The notes under the pieces were generated by a model. The model was not told the origin of the DNA. It searched no databases and was given only the letters and a program-made list of their open reading frames with translations. Position numbers and translations under genes: made by a program. A stretch of 64,000 nt of DNA from Cyanophora paradoxa (lineage: Eukaryota; Glaucocystophyceae; Cyanophorales; Cyanophoraceae), in the NCBI GenBank assembly GCA_004431415.1, contig QPMI01000496.1, positions 248,001 through 312,000 on the forward strand. The letters are read 5' to 3'. Shown piece by piece: positions 12,786-24,130 of the stretch; the stretch's first letter is position 1; each line of letters starts with the position of its first letter.

Positions 12786-15700
12786 ATGGCGGCCGATCTC
12801 AGTGTCGAAGCCAACGCGCGCTCCGCTTGCGCAGGATTCCTTCGCCGCTGGTGCAAGGTCTTTATGAAGAATGTGGACAGCCATCAGATCGATCTGGCTT
12901 TCCTTCGCGGCGGTCCGCTCGCCGCACGCTTCGTTTCCACGTCTCCCGAGTGCGCTTCGCAGACAAGTCGCTCCACGAGGTCGAGCTCATCCCGGAATGC
13001 GTCGAAGAGTGCGCGAGCGCGATTTCTAGGCATTTCCGAGTGGTCTAGTACGTAGCTAAGCACGACGCGCACAGATTCGTCAACCTTCCGCAATTCCGCG
13101 GTGCGCTTCGGCCCCTTCGTGGGCCGCTCGTGCCGCTTGCGCCGACGCCGTCCGTAGTGCTGCACGCGAAGTGCACGCGCATCAGCATCGACATTCCCTG
13201 GACTTCCATAACTTCCAAGCCCGTGCGCTGGCGGCCCGCCCTGCCCTCGCCGAGCGACGGCAGCGAGCCGCGCGCGCGCGCCCTCAGATCGTGCTGGCAA
13301 TCGATCACATGCACGTGCACGTGGCGGAGCCGCAGGAGATGCAGCCCGTACCCGACGTGATGGCGAAGGCGTTCTCCGGGTGCGCGCCCCGCCCCCGCCC
13401 GCCCGCAGCTAGCTCAGCTTGAAGCTCGGCCGCGCAGCAAGACAGCAGTAACGATGGAGGACTACCTGAAGAAGCGCAAGACGGGGTTCCACGTCAAGAT
13501 CCAGGAGAACGTCCACGTGCAGATAGCCGACATGCAGGCGCGCACGCGCGGCTCGGGCAGCGCGGCACGCTCCTGCTGACCCGGGGTGCGCAGATCTCCG
13601 TCGAGATGCTGCCGCTGACGCTGGGCGTGCCGGCACCCATCCTCCACATCGCCATCGATCGGGTCCTCACGTACACGACGGACCCGCAGTGGGAGGCGCG
13701 CCGCCGTACCCCCCTCCCGCCTGTGCGCCCCTCTCAACCGTACCCCGGCAGGTCGCCGACATCGATAAGACGGTCCGGCCGTCCGGGTCCACTCCACCCC
13801 CGCCCCACCGCGCCGCTGAGATCCCGTACCCCCGCAGTACCTCAAGGATCCCATATCGAAGGAGAAGTTTCACCATAGGCGCGCCGTACCCCTTACACCG
13901 CTCTCTCCGCGTCCCGCTTGGCGACCCGTACCCCCGCAGGAAGAACCTGCTGGAGAAGATGACCCTGAGCCTGATCCCCGAGCGGGGCCAGCGCTTCGTT
14001 CTGGTCCAGAACCTCCCTGTCACCGTAAAGGTGATCCGCCCGGACCCGAACCCGGGCCCGAGCCGCCCCGAGCCCGGCGCAGATGGTCAAGACGATCGAC
14101 ATCAACACGGGCCGCTCCAAAGCCTTCACGACGGTGCGGCCGCTGTACCCCCTTCCCCGTCCTTTCCTCCCCCCAGCCCGCCCACGCGCTCGGCCGGGTG
14201 CAGGGCGTCTGGCTGGGTAGCATCGAGTCGACCCTGACGCACGACGAGTGGGGCCACTTCTTCCACTTCAGCACGGCCCTCGCGCGCTGCTTCCTGCGGC
14301 CCATGCCCAAGCGCAACCCCCAGCCCGACCTCTCCGGCGTCCTCGCCCTCTCCGCCCAGGGCCGCCGCTCGTGCGCTCTCGTACCCCGACGTTTCCCCTC
14401 CCTCCCCCACATTCTGACCCGCTCCGGCAGGAGTTCTGCGAAGCGGACTCAGTGGGACAAGCTAAAGGGGAAGCTGGGCCACAAGAAGCATTCGACGCAC
14501 GACATCCGCCATACCCCCGAGGCGCGCCGCCGCGCTCGTATCCCCCTCCGCGCCCGGAGCCAACGCGTACCGAACCCAGGGCCACCTGGAGTACGTGGTC
14601 GACCCGCAGACGGCCGCCGCGAGCTCCCGCCCCTCCTCAGGCGACTCAGATTCCTCCTCGGTACCCCCCTCTGCCTTGAAATCGCGTACCCCTCCCCCAC
14701 GCCGACCCGCTCGCGCCCGCGCAGGACGACGAGGGCTCGTCCCAAAGGGTGCGGCCACTCCCCCCGCTCTGTCCTCCGTACCCCCGTCCAATTGGCGCAC
14801 GACCCCAGGGCCCCGAGGAGGAGGAGGATGAGATCCGGCAGATGGATCCGCACCCCTCCAAGGGTGCCGCGCCGCTGCACCCTCTCCCTCCCCCTTCCTT
14901 CCCTTGCTGAGGGCCGCCCAGGCTCGCCCCGCATCGTGAGTAGCATCGTGATCGACGCGTGGGCCGTCCGCATCCGCCGCCGGTGCGCTCCCCTTTCTCC
15001 GCCCCTTTCTCAGAGCCCTCGCTCCTCCCTCTCCTCCTGACGCCCCCCTCTCCCCCTGGCAGGGACGTGCCGGCGGCGGCGCCCTCGTCGGAGCTGGACG
15101 CCGAGTTCGCGGCGGCCGGCTTCCGGCACGCCCCCGCCTGCCTCTTCGCCGGCCGTGGCTTTCGCCTCGACGCCGAGATGGTCAGCTGCAGGCCGAGGAG
15201 AAAGAGCAGCGCGGACGGCGATCCCGAGCGCTCGCTGACCGCCCCGCCCGCAGGAGCCCACGGGCGTGTACGCCGCCATGTTCCAGTCCCCCACCACCTC
15301 CTCCCGCAGGCGCGTACCCCCCCTCCTCGTTCGCGGCGCGGCTTAACGGGCGGCCCGCAGCCTGGCGCACCTGCGCGGGAGCGCCCGCCCGACCCCGCGG
15401 GCCTCGGTCTCCGGGGCGGCGCCGTCCCCCGTGCCCTCCCCCTCGGCCTACTTCTCGTACCCCTCGCCCTCCCCGCGGACGGGCTCGGGCTCGGGCTCCG
15501 GGTCGGGCGGCGGCGGCGGCGGCGGCGGCGTGCTGGACCCCTTCACGGCGCCCGTCGCGCGGGTCGGCTCGGGGGCCTCCAGCCGCCCCTCCCACCGCCG
15601 CTCCCGCTCCGGCTCCTCCTCCGCCTCCGCCACCTCCGAGGAGTCCGGCGGCTCCCGGCCCGGTACCCCCGAGACGTCCTTCTACGGGGGGTACGGCCCC

Positions 15701-18700
15701 GGGGGCGCCCCCGGCTCCAAGATCCGGGCCCTGGCGGTGGAGCTCGCGATCGACGAGTGCTGCATGGACCTTCTGCCCATGTACGCCAACGAGGCTCCGG
15801 TCTGTCGCTTTGCCGTACCCCTCTTCCCCTCCCTCTTTTGAGGGGGCGCTTACCCCGCTTCCCTTCGTTCGCTCCGCTTCGCAGAGCCGCCTGTTCCAGC
15901 CCCTCCGCTCCCGCCCGAACTCCTACCCCTTCCTACGCGTCACCTTCCACAACTCCTCCAAGGTCCTCTTCCCTTTTTCAAGTCCACCCCCTCTTTCCAA
16001 AACCTGAGCCGTGTCACCCTCTCAGATGAGCCAGTGGGGGCCCGTTCGCGACGTCTCCGTCCACCTCGCCCATCTCCAGGTACCCCCTCCCGCGTCCTTC
16101 AGGTATCCGGCGCCGCCATGATTCGAACCCGCACCCCAGGTCTTCGGCGACCCCCGCGCGTGGCTCACCGTCGGCGAGCTGCTTTCGGAGACCGTACCCC
16201 CCGAAGTCCTGCCCTCCCACCGCCCGCACGGTACCCCCGCCTTCCCATCCCCTCTCTCCACGCAGGCTCTGAACGACTCCTCCCCCCTCCCCGCAGACCC
16301 CCTTGAAATGCTCAAGAGCGCGACCCCGCCGCCGCCCGTCCCCTCGCCCAACCGCCCGCCCCGCCCCAGCACATCGTGCGCACCCCCCTTCCCCCGGACC
16401 CTCCGCCTGCACGCCTCACGCCGCGCAGCCCCTTCGTCTCGTTCTTCACGGGGGGCTCCTCCTCCACTCGCCCCGCTACCCCCGAGGCGCCCCCTCCCCC
16501 CGACCCCCACGCACCGAAGCCCGCACGCTACGCAATACACGTATCCCCCGTCGTCCTCGTCCTGCCCCAGTGCGCCGTACCCCCGAACCCGCGCCCCCCT
16601 CCTGAGCCCTCGCACCAGGTCCACCCCCCCGTCCTCCCCCGGTATCCATCTCGAGGCAAGCTCGCCGCGCCCGCCCCGCCCCGCCCGGCGCCGATCGCGC
16701 GGAATTCGATCCCCGGGGGTACAGGTCTCCGCCGAGCGGCTCCTCGTCGAGTACGTCGTCCTGGACGTCCACAAGGGCCCCTCCGAATTCCCGTGCGCGG
16801 ATTCGATCCCGGGATGCATGCGGCGCCCGTGGTGATCCTGTACCCCCCTCTTTGCAGGTACGAGTACTTCAACGCCAGCGTGTTCGCGGCGGGCGGGGTA
16901 CCCGAGCAGGGGGGCCGGCCCCGCGAGGGAGCTTTCTTTTCGACGGCCGTACCCCTCGTCCCCGAGGTGCGGGGCCGCGTGGGGGCTAGAGTGTTAGGGT
17001 AAACTGAGTGCCCGGCGCTGCAGGGTTTCCCGGAGCCCGACTGCTCCTCCTTCCGGGTACGAAGCGAGCGAGCGCGCCGCGTACCCCGCCGGTTATTGGG
17101 GCCTCACCACTCGCGGGCGGCAGTTCCGGGCCTGGGGCGTCGGGGCCCTCGTGACTCACGGGCCCGAATCGTCCCCCGCCATCAGCGGGCGCCACTCCGC
17201 ACCCGAAATTCACGTCGAGGTACCCCCCTTTCCTTTTTCTTTGTGGTCTGCCTGTAATCGAGCCCTCTGCAGGCGATTCTGCGCGACTGGACGCGTACCC
17301 CTGTCCCCGCCGGCCCTGAGCGCCACGCGCACAACCAGGCGAGCACGTAGCCCCCCTCCCGCCCCCGTCTCAGAAGCGAACGCCGTACCCCGCCAGGTGC
17401 ACGTGTACCTGTCCGACATGGCGCTCGAGATGCCCCTGCCCCACTTCGCCGCCGTGCGCCTGTACCCCCCTCGCTTCCGTCCTTTCCCCGCGCCGACCGA
17501 GCGCCGCCCAGGCGCTGGACGTCGTACCCATGTACCTCCACCTTCTCTCGACGGGGACGGCGTTCGCGCGGGCGCGGCTCCTGCCTCGCTTCCTCGCGCC
17601 GCCGCAAGCCGCGCTGCACGGCGGCGAGCACCTCGGGACGATCGTGGAGGAGCGGGAGGGGGCGGGGGGCCAGGGCGGGGGCGGCGCGCGGGGCCCGGGC
17701 CCGGCGGCGGGGGCGCACGGGCGGCCGCACGGGCACCACGGGCCCCACCGGCACGGCTGGACGGCCCGCGAGAGCGTCGAGAAGTGGCTCTCCCAGGTCC
17801 GGGGTACCCTGTTTTTTCAAGATTCGATCCCTGAGGCGGGCGCCGCGCGGCAGCTCAAGTTCGGGCTGGAGAGCATCGGGCGCGACAAGGAGCGGGGCGC
17901 CGCCTCGCGGACCCCGCCGCCCCCCGCCGCGCCCCCGACCGTCAAGCGGCGGCGGCCCCCGCTGGCCGACTCGATGCAGGCGAGCGAGCGAGCGGGCGTA
18001 CCCCCGCCGTCCTCCCCCCCCCCCCCCACCTTAACGAGGCGCGCGTACCCCCAGGTCGCCTTCTACGCGCGGCGGGTGCAGCTGGAGGTCATGTGCCCCT
18101 CCGTCGAGGACCCGGGAGCGTCTTCCTCCTCCGGCCCCGGCCGGCCCCCGAGGTGCCCCGCGCATGTACCCCGTTTTCTTCCGCTCTGACCGCCCCGCAG
18201 CCCCCAGGGCCTGCGCCGCGCCGGCTCGATCGCCCCGGGGGGCTTCCCCCAGTCCGCCCTCTTCTCCTTCGCCCCCCTGGAGGCCCGCGTACCCCTTCCC
18301 CGCGCCTCCCAGCCTCCCTGACCCTGTCTCAGGTGCGGTTCGAATCCGAGAAGGGACAGGGCAAGCTCCTGCGGGCCGCCGCCCGCCAGGCCGAGGTACC
18401 CCCATTCGCCTTCCCCCCACGAAGTCCGAAAGCGGACCGCTGAGGAGTCGAGCAGGCGTCTCTGGACGCGCGGGCGAGGGACGATCTCCTGCCGGAGAGC
18501 CCCTCCCACTCCTACGCGCTGGACCTGACCTACCGGTGCCAGTGTACCCCCATCCCAGGGCCGCGCCGGGGCCGACGGGCAGCCCCGCAGCGTCAAGCCT
18601 CCCTCCGGGCAGCCCCTGTCGCCCATGTCTCCGGGCCCCTCCCCCGCCCGCGCCGGCGCCCGCGCCGAACGCGCCCTTCAGGCCCGCCCCCTACCCCCTA

Positions 18701-20707
18701 TAATCCCCCATCCCTCCCTAGCTGACGGCGTACCCCCAGGCCCTCTTCTCGCGCATCATCGTCCACTACCATCCCCGCATCCTCGCCCAGCTCCAGGCGC
18801 GCCGTACCCCCTTTTGAAACGGAATCTGCGCCGTACCCCTCTGAAGGAACCGCGATACCCCCCGCAGACCGCCCTCCGGTGCTGGAAATCGCGCCCCACC
18901 CTCCCCCACCTCAAGCACAAGGGCACCGGCCTCGGCGAGCCCCGTACCTCTGCCCAGAATGCTCCGCACGCCCCTCCCTGACCGGGGTACGCCCGCAGAC
19001 TTCGACGTGGACGTGGCCGTGTCGGAGTGCGACGTCGTGTGGTACGAGGAGGTGCCGGTACCCCCGCCGCCCCCAGGCCACCCCGCGCCCCTCGAGCGCC
19101 GCCGCATCACGGTCCACCTCCCGGGTACCCCGTCTTTCCTTCTTCTGGCGTCGTACCTCCGCTCAGCGGCCGGGTACCCCGCTCAGGCCTCGTGCACCGC
19201 GCGCGGGGGGAGAGCCACTCGGTCGTCACCGTCGTCGCCTCTGCCTTCGACGTGCGCGCAGCCGTACCCCCCGTCCTTCCATCCCCCTTACCCCCCGCCC
19301 CCCCCCCCCCCCCCAGGACCTCGCCTCGAGTCGGGGGAGCGCGCGGGGCGAGGAGGGGGACGGAGTTGCGGGGGACCTGCTGAGGCGGCTGGGCCGCGCC
19401 CTCTCCGGCCGCCGGAACTCCATCGCCGGCGCGCCCGCCCCTCGCCCCGCCCTCCCTCCTCTTTCTTCTCACGCCGCCCCGCAGAGATACCGGCGCCGCC
19501 GACGCCGCGGGCGGCGCCCTTTACCGTGGCGCCCGGGACGCCCAGGGCCCTCGCGGCTTCCGGCGGGGCTCCGCCGCCGCAGCAGCTGCTGCAGCAGCAG
19601 CGCCCGCCCGAGTCGCCTGGCGCCGGCGCGCTCGCCGACCCGTCCGGGGAGCTCAGCAGGGCGCGCCCAGCCGCCCCCTCCCACCCTCCACCCCCCCTCC
19701 CCTTTCCTCACGCACCCTCAGCTGCGTGCGGAGGCGGCGCGGGCGCGGGCGGACAAGCAGGAGTACTTCAAGCGTCTCGCCTACGCAGAATCCGAGCTCA
19801 ACAAGGTGCCGAACGCCCGTACCCCCCTGTCGCTTGCCCCCCCCCGGCAACGCCCGCCCAATCGAGCCGTACCCCGGCAGACGCGGGCGGAGCTGGACGC
19901 GATGCGCGCCGACCGCGACGAGGCCTTCCACCGCATCGCCGACGCTCAGGCGCGCGCGGCGGTGTACACCCCGCCCTTTCACTTCCCGTCTAACGTACCC
20001 CCCTCAGCTGGCGCTGGATGCGCTGCTGCAGGAGTCGCGGGGGGATACCAGCGGACTCCTGGAGCTGCGATCCCGCCTGACGCCCCTTGCCCGCCGTATC
20101 ATCACCGGCGGCGTCGGCGGCGGCGGCGGCGGCGGCGGCGCGTCGGCCCGCAAGCGTGCGTGCCGCTGAGCGGCCGGCCGCTGCCCCGGCCGCTCCCGCC
20201 CTCACACGTCCGCCCCGCAGCGCCCTCGCCGGTGATCTACGCGTCGGGCGTGGGGGGCGCCGGGCCGGCGTCGGAGCAGTCCCCGGCCGACTCACCCGCC
20301 TCGTCCCTGCGCGTCCTACCCTCTCCCAGCGCCTTCGGTCCCGCCCGCGGTGCACCCGGCCGCGTCCTCGGCATGGCCGGCAGCGCCTCCAACAGCGGAG
20401 GGTCCACCCCCCGCGGGCAGCACAGCGGTCGGGGTATAGGTGCGCACCCGCCCTTTCCCCTCTTCCAGCACCCCCCGTGACGCCACGGCGCCGGTGCAGA
20501 TTTGGACGGTCTCGACGGGGTGCACCGCGTCTCCCTCCCCCGCAGGAGCCTCCAGGTATGCCCTGTACCTGTACCCCCTCCTTGCCGCGCCTGTACCCCC
20601 GCCCCGCCCTGAGCCCGGCGCAGCCCGGAGGCACGCCGGAGCCCGTCCCGCGGGGGAGCATGTCGTTCTGGAGCCCCTCGCTCGGCACGCGCCCCTCCGA
20701 GTCCTAG
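12786..20707 (+). CDS. Chorein-domain bridge-like lipid-transfer protein, BLTP3 (SHIP164/UHRF1BP1)-like
   Basis: Large gene with some thirty short introns. The first exons read as a chorein N-terminus: FMKNVDSHQIDLAFL, then DKSLHEVELIPECVEECA after an intron ending at 12960, then AKCTRISIDIPWTSITSKPV (near 13170) and LAIDHMHVHVAEPQEMQPVP. This corresponds to the 'N-x-D-Q-I ... L+G ... L-x-N-x-E-L ... IPWT' pattern of VPS13/SHIP164-type proteins that form hydrophobic grooves moving lipids between membranes. Further exons alternate beta-strand-like segments (NLLEKMTLSLIPERGQRFVL near 13945; QGVWLGSIESTLTHDEWGHF near 14200; RALAVELAIDECCMDLLPMY near 15730; VAFYARRVQLEVMCPSVED near 18055) with Ser/Pro/Gly-rich inserts. 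The C-terminal part (19720-20100) is a coiled coil (LRAEAARARADKQEYFKRLA). The last exon ends in SLGTRPSES. Family placement is from the N-terminus and overall plan; the middle is too diverged for me to be certain. Confidence 0.55.
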
Positions 20708-21387
20708 AGGCGCTCGCGGGGCACGGGGCCGGGCAAACGCAGTGGACATAGATAGAAAACTGCCAGGCTGGCGGCGGCCGGCACGTGCACGTCCCGTGAA
20801 GCGCGCCCCGAGTCCCGACGCGACGGGCTCGGGATCGACGCTCCAGTCGCATCGTATTCGCTAGTGCCTTCCTCTCATGATCATCGTATTCGCTATTGCT
20901 AGAATCTATTGGGATTGTGTGTATCCCCGAACTCGAAACCGTATTTGCGCGCGCCGAGGAAACGGCCGCAATTATAGCGAGCGGGGCAGCGGCGTGGAGG
21001 GGCCGGGGGCCCGGAGGGAGAGAGAAAGGGAGGGGGAGGGGGGGTAAAGGAAAGGAGGAAGAGTCCTAAGCTTGCGGGGAGGGGACAAGTTCGTGTGGAG
21101 CGGGGCCGGGGCCGGGGCTTCCCATCGATATAAAACTACGTATACATTCCTACATTCTCGAACTCCGATCGCGACTCGGCGAGCCGTACTTGCGCGCATG
21201 CGCGCGCTGTTTCGAATTCGTCTGGTTCAATGGTTCTACGCTGCTCGGCTAAGGAGCCCGCACTGCAGCTCAGTATATATGCACAGAGTCTGGGGGTCTA
21301 CGATGGCTGCCCGAGCTCAAGCTCGAGGGGGCGGGTCGACGCGGAGGCCCCCCGAAGTTCTGGGGAGGGGAGGGGAGGGGACGGGGC
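20708..21387. other. Convergent intergenic region
   Basis: Lies between the 3' ends of the chorein gene and the RING gene. AT content rises at 20840-20990. A purine-rich GGGAGAGAGAAAGGGAGG-type stretch spans about 21010-21085. No coding signal beyond short chance frames. Confidence 0.4.
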
Positions 21388-22842
21388 CTAGGGCAGGAAG
21401 GCCCCGCGGACGGAGCGCCGCTGGTCGATGGGGGCGCGGCACGAGGGGCACGAGGCGGGCCGCGGGGCGGCCGAGCTCGAGCCGGCCTGCTGCGGCCGGG
21501 GGCGCCCGGCCGCGAGGATCGAGTCGTAGCAGCCGTCGCAGACGGTCATGTGGCGGCAGGGCAGCAGCAGGACGGAGGGCGGGCGCTCGGTGCAGACCAC
21601 GCACAGCGTCTCCCCTGTGGTCGTCGCTGACGTCGACGTTGACGCCGGCGCCGGCGCCCCCAGCCGCAGCTGCTCCGCGCGCTCGGCCTCCGCGCGGCGC
21701 TCGCGGGCCGCCGTCGCCTCCGCCACGCGGGCCGCGACGAGGGCGGCCGCGAGGGCCCCGCCCCCTCCGCCAGGCGCCCCTGCGCCGCCTCGAGCTCCCC
21801 GCCGAGAGGCCGGCCAGGGCGGCCGCCGTGACGGGCACGCTCCCCGCCAGGCGCCCCTGCAGCTCCGCCACCCGCGCCGCCAGCGCCGCCGTCTGCGGCC
21901 GGGGCGACTTAGCGCGGTTTCGCTGGCCTGAGTGCCGATAGACCGAAAGCCGCACGTCTCGAGCTCCGAAAGCAGTCCCGAGCGCCGCCACCCGCGCCCC
22001 TTCAGCGGCCGCCGCCCGCGCGTCGGCCGCAGCCGCCCGCGCCTCGGCGGCCTCCGCCCGCTGAAGCAGCTCCGCGTCCCGCTCCACCGCCTGGCGAAGG
22101 TGTGGGCACGAGGGCGGGGCGTGGACAGCCGGTCCGGGACTCAGTGTTACCTCGGCAAGGGCAGCTGCGCACGCGAGGGCCTCCCCGCGCGCCGCCTCCG
22201 CGCGCGCCTCCGCCCCCGCCTCCACCTCAGCCAGCCGCCCCCGCGCCGCCTCCGCCTCCGCGCGCGCCGCCTCCAGGAGCCCTCCCAGCCTCTCCAGCTC
22301 CCCCGCGCCTCCAGCCCCTCCGCCAGCCGCTCCTCCCGCGCCTTGGCCGCCTCCGCGCGCGCCGCCTCCGCCGCGCCCTGCGCCTCGGCGAGCTGCCGCC
22401 GGAGCCGCCCGGCCTCCCTCTCGGCCTCCTGCTTCGCCGCCCCGACGGCCTCCTCCTGCTGCCTCCGCGCCCTCGCCGCCTCCTCGCGCGCCCGCGCGGC
22501 CTCCTTCCGCAGCCTCGCGGCCTCCCCCTGCGCCCTGCTGGCCTCCCCCTGCGCCTCGGACAGCTTCTCCCGCGCCGCGCGCGCCTCCTCCGAGGCTTCG
22601 GAGAGCTTCGTCTTCGCCGCGTCCGCCTCCCGCCGCGCCGCCTCCGCCTCCTGCTGCGCTGCGTGTGCGGCGATGACCAACTCCGCCCTCTGCATTGCCG
22701 CCATCGCCTCGCGCTTCGCAGCCTCCGCCTCGCGATTCGCCGCCCCCGCCTCCTCCTCCTGCGCTTTCAAATTCGCCTCCGCAACTTTCCTCAGAAATTC
22801 GGCCGTGGAGATATCGTTGGAGCTTGAGCCCTGCGCATGCAT
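21388..22842 (-). CDS. Coiled-coil protein with C-terminal RING-HC finger, probable E3 ubiquitin ligase
   Basis: The first exon (22842 to about 22290) encodes roughly 190 residues of Ala/Glu/Arg/Lys-rich heptads, a long coiled coil (QEAEAARREADAAKTKLSEA). Middle exons continue the coil. The last exon gives a canonical RING: CVVCTERPPSVLLLPCRHMT, then VCDGCYDSI and CPSCRAPI (21600-21420), i.e. Cys-X2-Cys ... Cys-X-His-X2-C...Cys-X2-C ... Cys-X2-Cys, with a 25-residue Gly/Ser/Ala insert in the finger. C-terminal single-RING proteins of this plan resemble MGRN1/XIAP/BOI-type ligases, in which the coil gives dimerisation and the RING binds E2. Substrate cannot be inferred. The start Met at 22840-22842 is preceded by AT-rich DNA. 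The coil is so repetitive that opposite-strand frames over it are also open. Confidence 0.75.
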
Positions 22843-24130
22843 ATGCAGTAATTATAAATGCATTATTAATATTCATTCATATATGTATATATATGTCGAC
22901 GAGAGCAAAAGAGGCGGGCGAACGCTGATGTCCACTCGGGAGCGACACAGTTGGCGTAAGGCATTGCTGACTCCGGCCAAGTAGCTGCGCTGCAAATTAA
23001 ATTGCAATTGGACCACATGCATGCGTGCACGTGGATCATGTATATATGCGCATGCGGACGCACCTGACTGCAAATAATAAAATTGCAGCGACCAGCCACA
23101 GCACTGTCCGCGTATGTGCGTAGAAAACGTACACAGCGGCGCCGGCCATGAGCAGCCTCAGCACTGTGCTCGTCATTGCCAATGCATGTAGCCAGCTGCA
23201 AAGAGTACACGAGCAGCGGCCACCGCGCCGGCCAGCTCGAGCTCTTGCGATCGCTTTCTCCGGATCCATCTGCATTGAATATATTCGAAATCAGTGAGAG
23301 GGAAACATCGATATCTGCACCGAGGCAAGAAATATTGAGAATGATTTATTATTGCAATTTAAACTTCACGAACTGTTTCCAGTGTCTCGTGAAGTCCAAG
23401 GTGGAAGCTGCGCAGGCCGTCACGCGATCGCGCGCGAGCCCACCAAATCATCATTAACAAATTGCAATTCAATATGTACCCGACTACACACAGCAAAAAT
23501 GCAGCGGCGCCGGCGCCAACCATGAAGCCATGGCCATGCATATGTAGCCAGGCAATATACGCAGCAGCGGCGCAGGCCATGGCTGGCAACAGCGCTGTGC
23601 GCTGCCTCCATGGCTGCGGCGCCGTACGCGTTCACGTTTGCGGCGAAATCGATCGCGATGGTGCGCATGCATATGCGGCGGCCGCGCGCACCACGCTCCC
23701 CGCGCCGCGACCGCACGCGCTCTCTCTACCTGGAACATCCATCTCCTGCTTGCGTTTTCGTTGCAATTGATTCGCGCCGCTCGCGCCAAGCGCGAGATCG
23801 CTCGAGCTCTGGATCGCCGTTCGCTCGACGCGCGGTCGTTCGCTCGCTGGCTTCGTTGGCTCGCACTGGCGCTCGTGCAAGCGCTTTATCGATATCTAGC
23901 CACGCGAGGGCCAAGATCATAATCGCTGCAAGGCTGCGAGTTTCCAGAATCGTGTACCCGGGCTGACGATCAGCTTGCACTGACCAGCGCGGTCCAGCGC
24001 TCCGCCTGGCAGGCCGCGTGCCGAGCCATCGAGTCTGCAGTAGGCCAGCCGGGCGCCGGTGGTCGGGGCAATTAGCGACCGGACGAATCGTGCGCAAGCT
24101 TCAGAGCACCGTAGGGTTTGGCCCGGCCTC
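22843..24130. other. Intergenic region with diverged duplicated segments rich in GCATGC/CATATG
   Basis: No convincing gene. Segments 23075-23220 and 23460-23600 share words such as CAGCGGCGCCGGC, ATGCATGTAGCCAG / ATGCATATGTAGCCAG and AAATTGCA in the same order, so they look like diverged copies of one repeat. Both can be read on the minus strand as short hydrophobic peptides (near 23190 and 23560), which may be coincidence. The 5' region of the seven-helix protein gene begins at the right end. Confidence 0.35.

Noticed and set aside
21932-22984. Plus-strand 350-codon frame
   Set aside because: It is the antisense of the coiled-coil/RING gene, whose repetitive GC codons leave every frame open.
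23036-23589. Two short minus-strand hydrophobic peptides as paired small membrane protein genes
   Set aside because: They fall in a diverged duplicated repeat with no start context or shared conserved residues beyond the DNA words.
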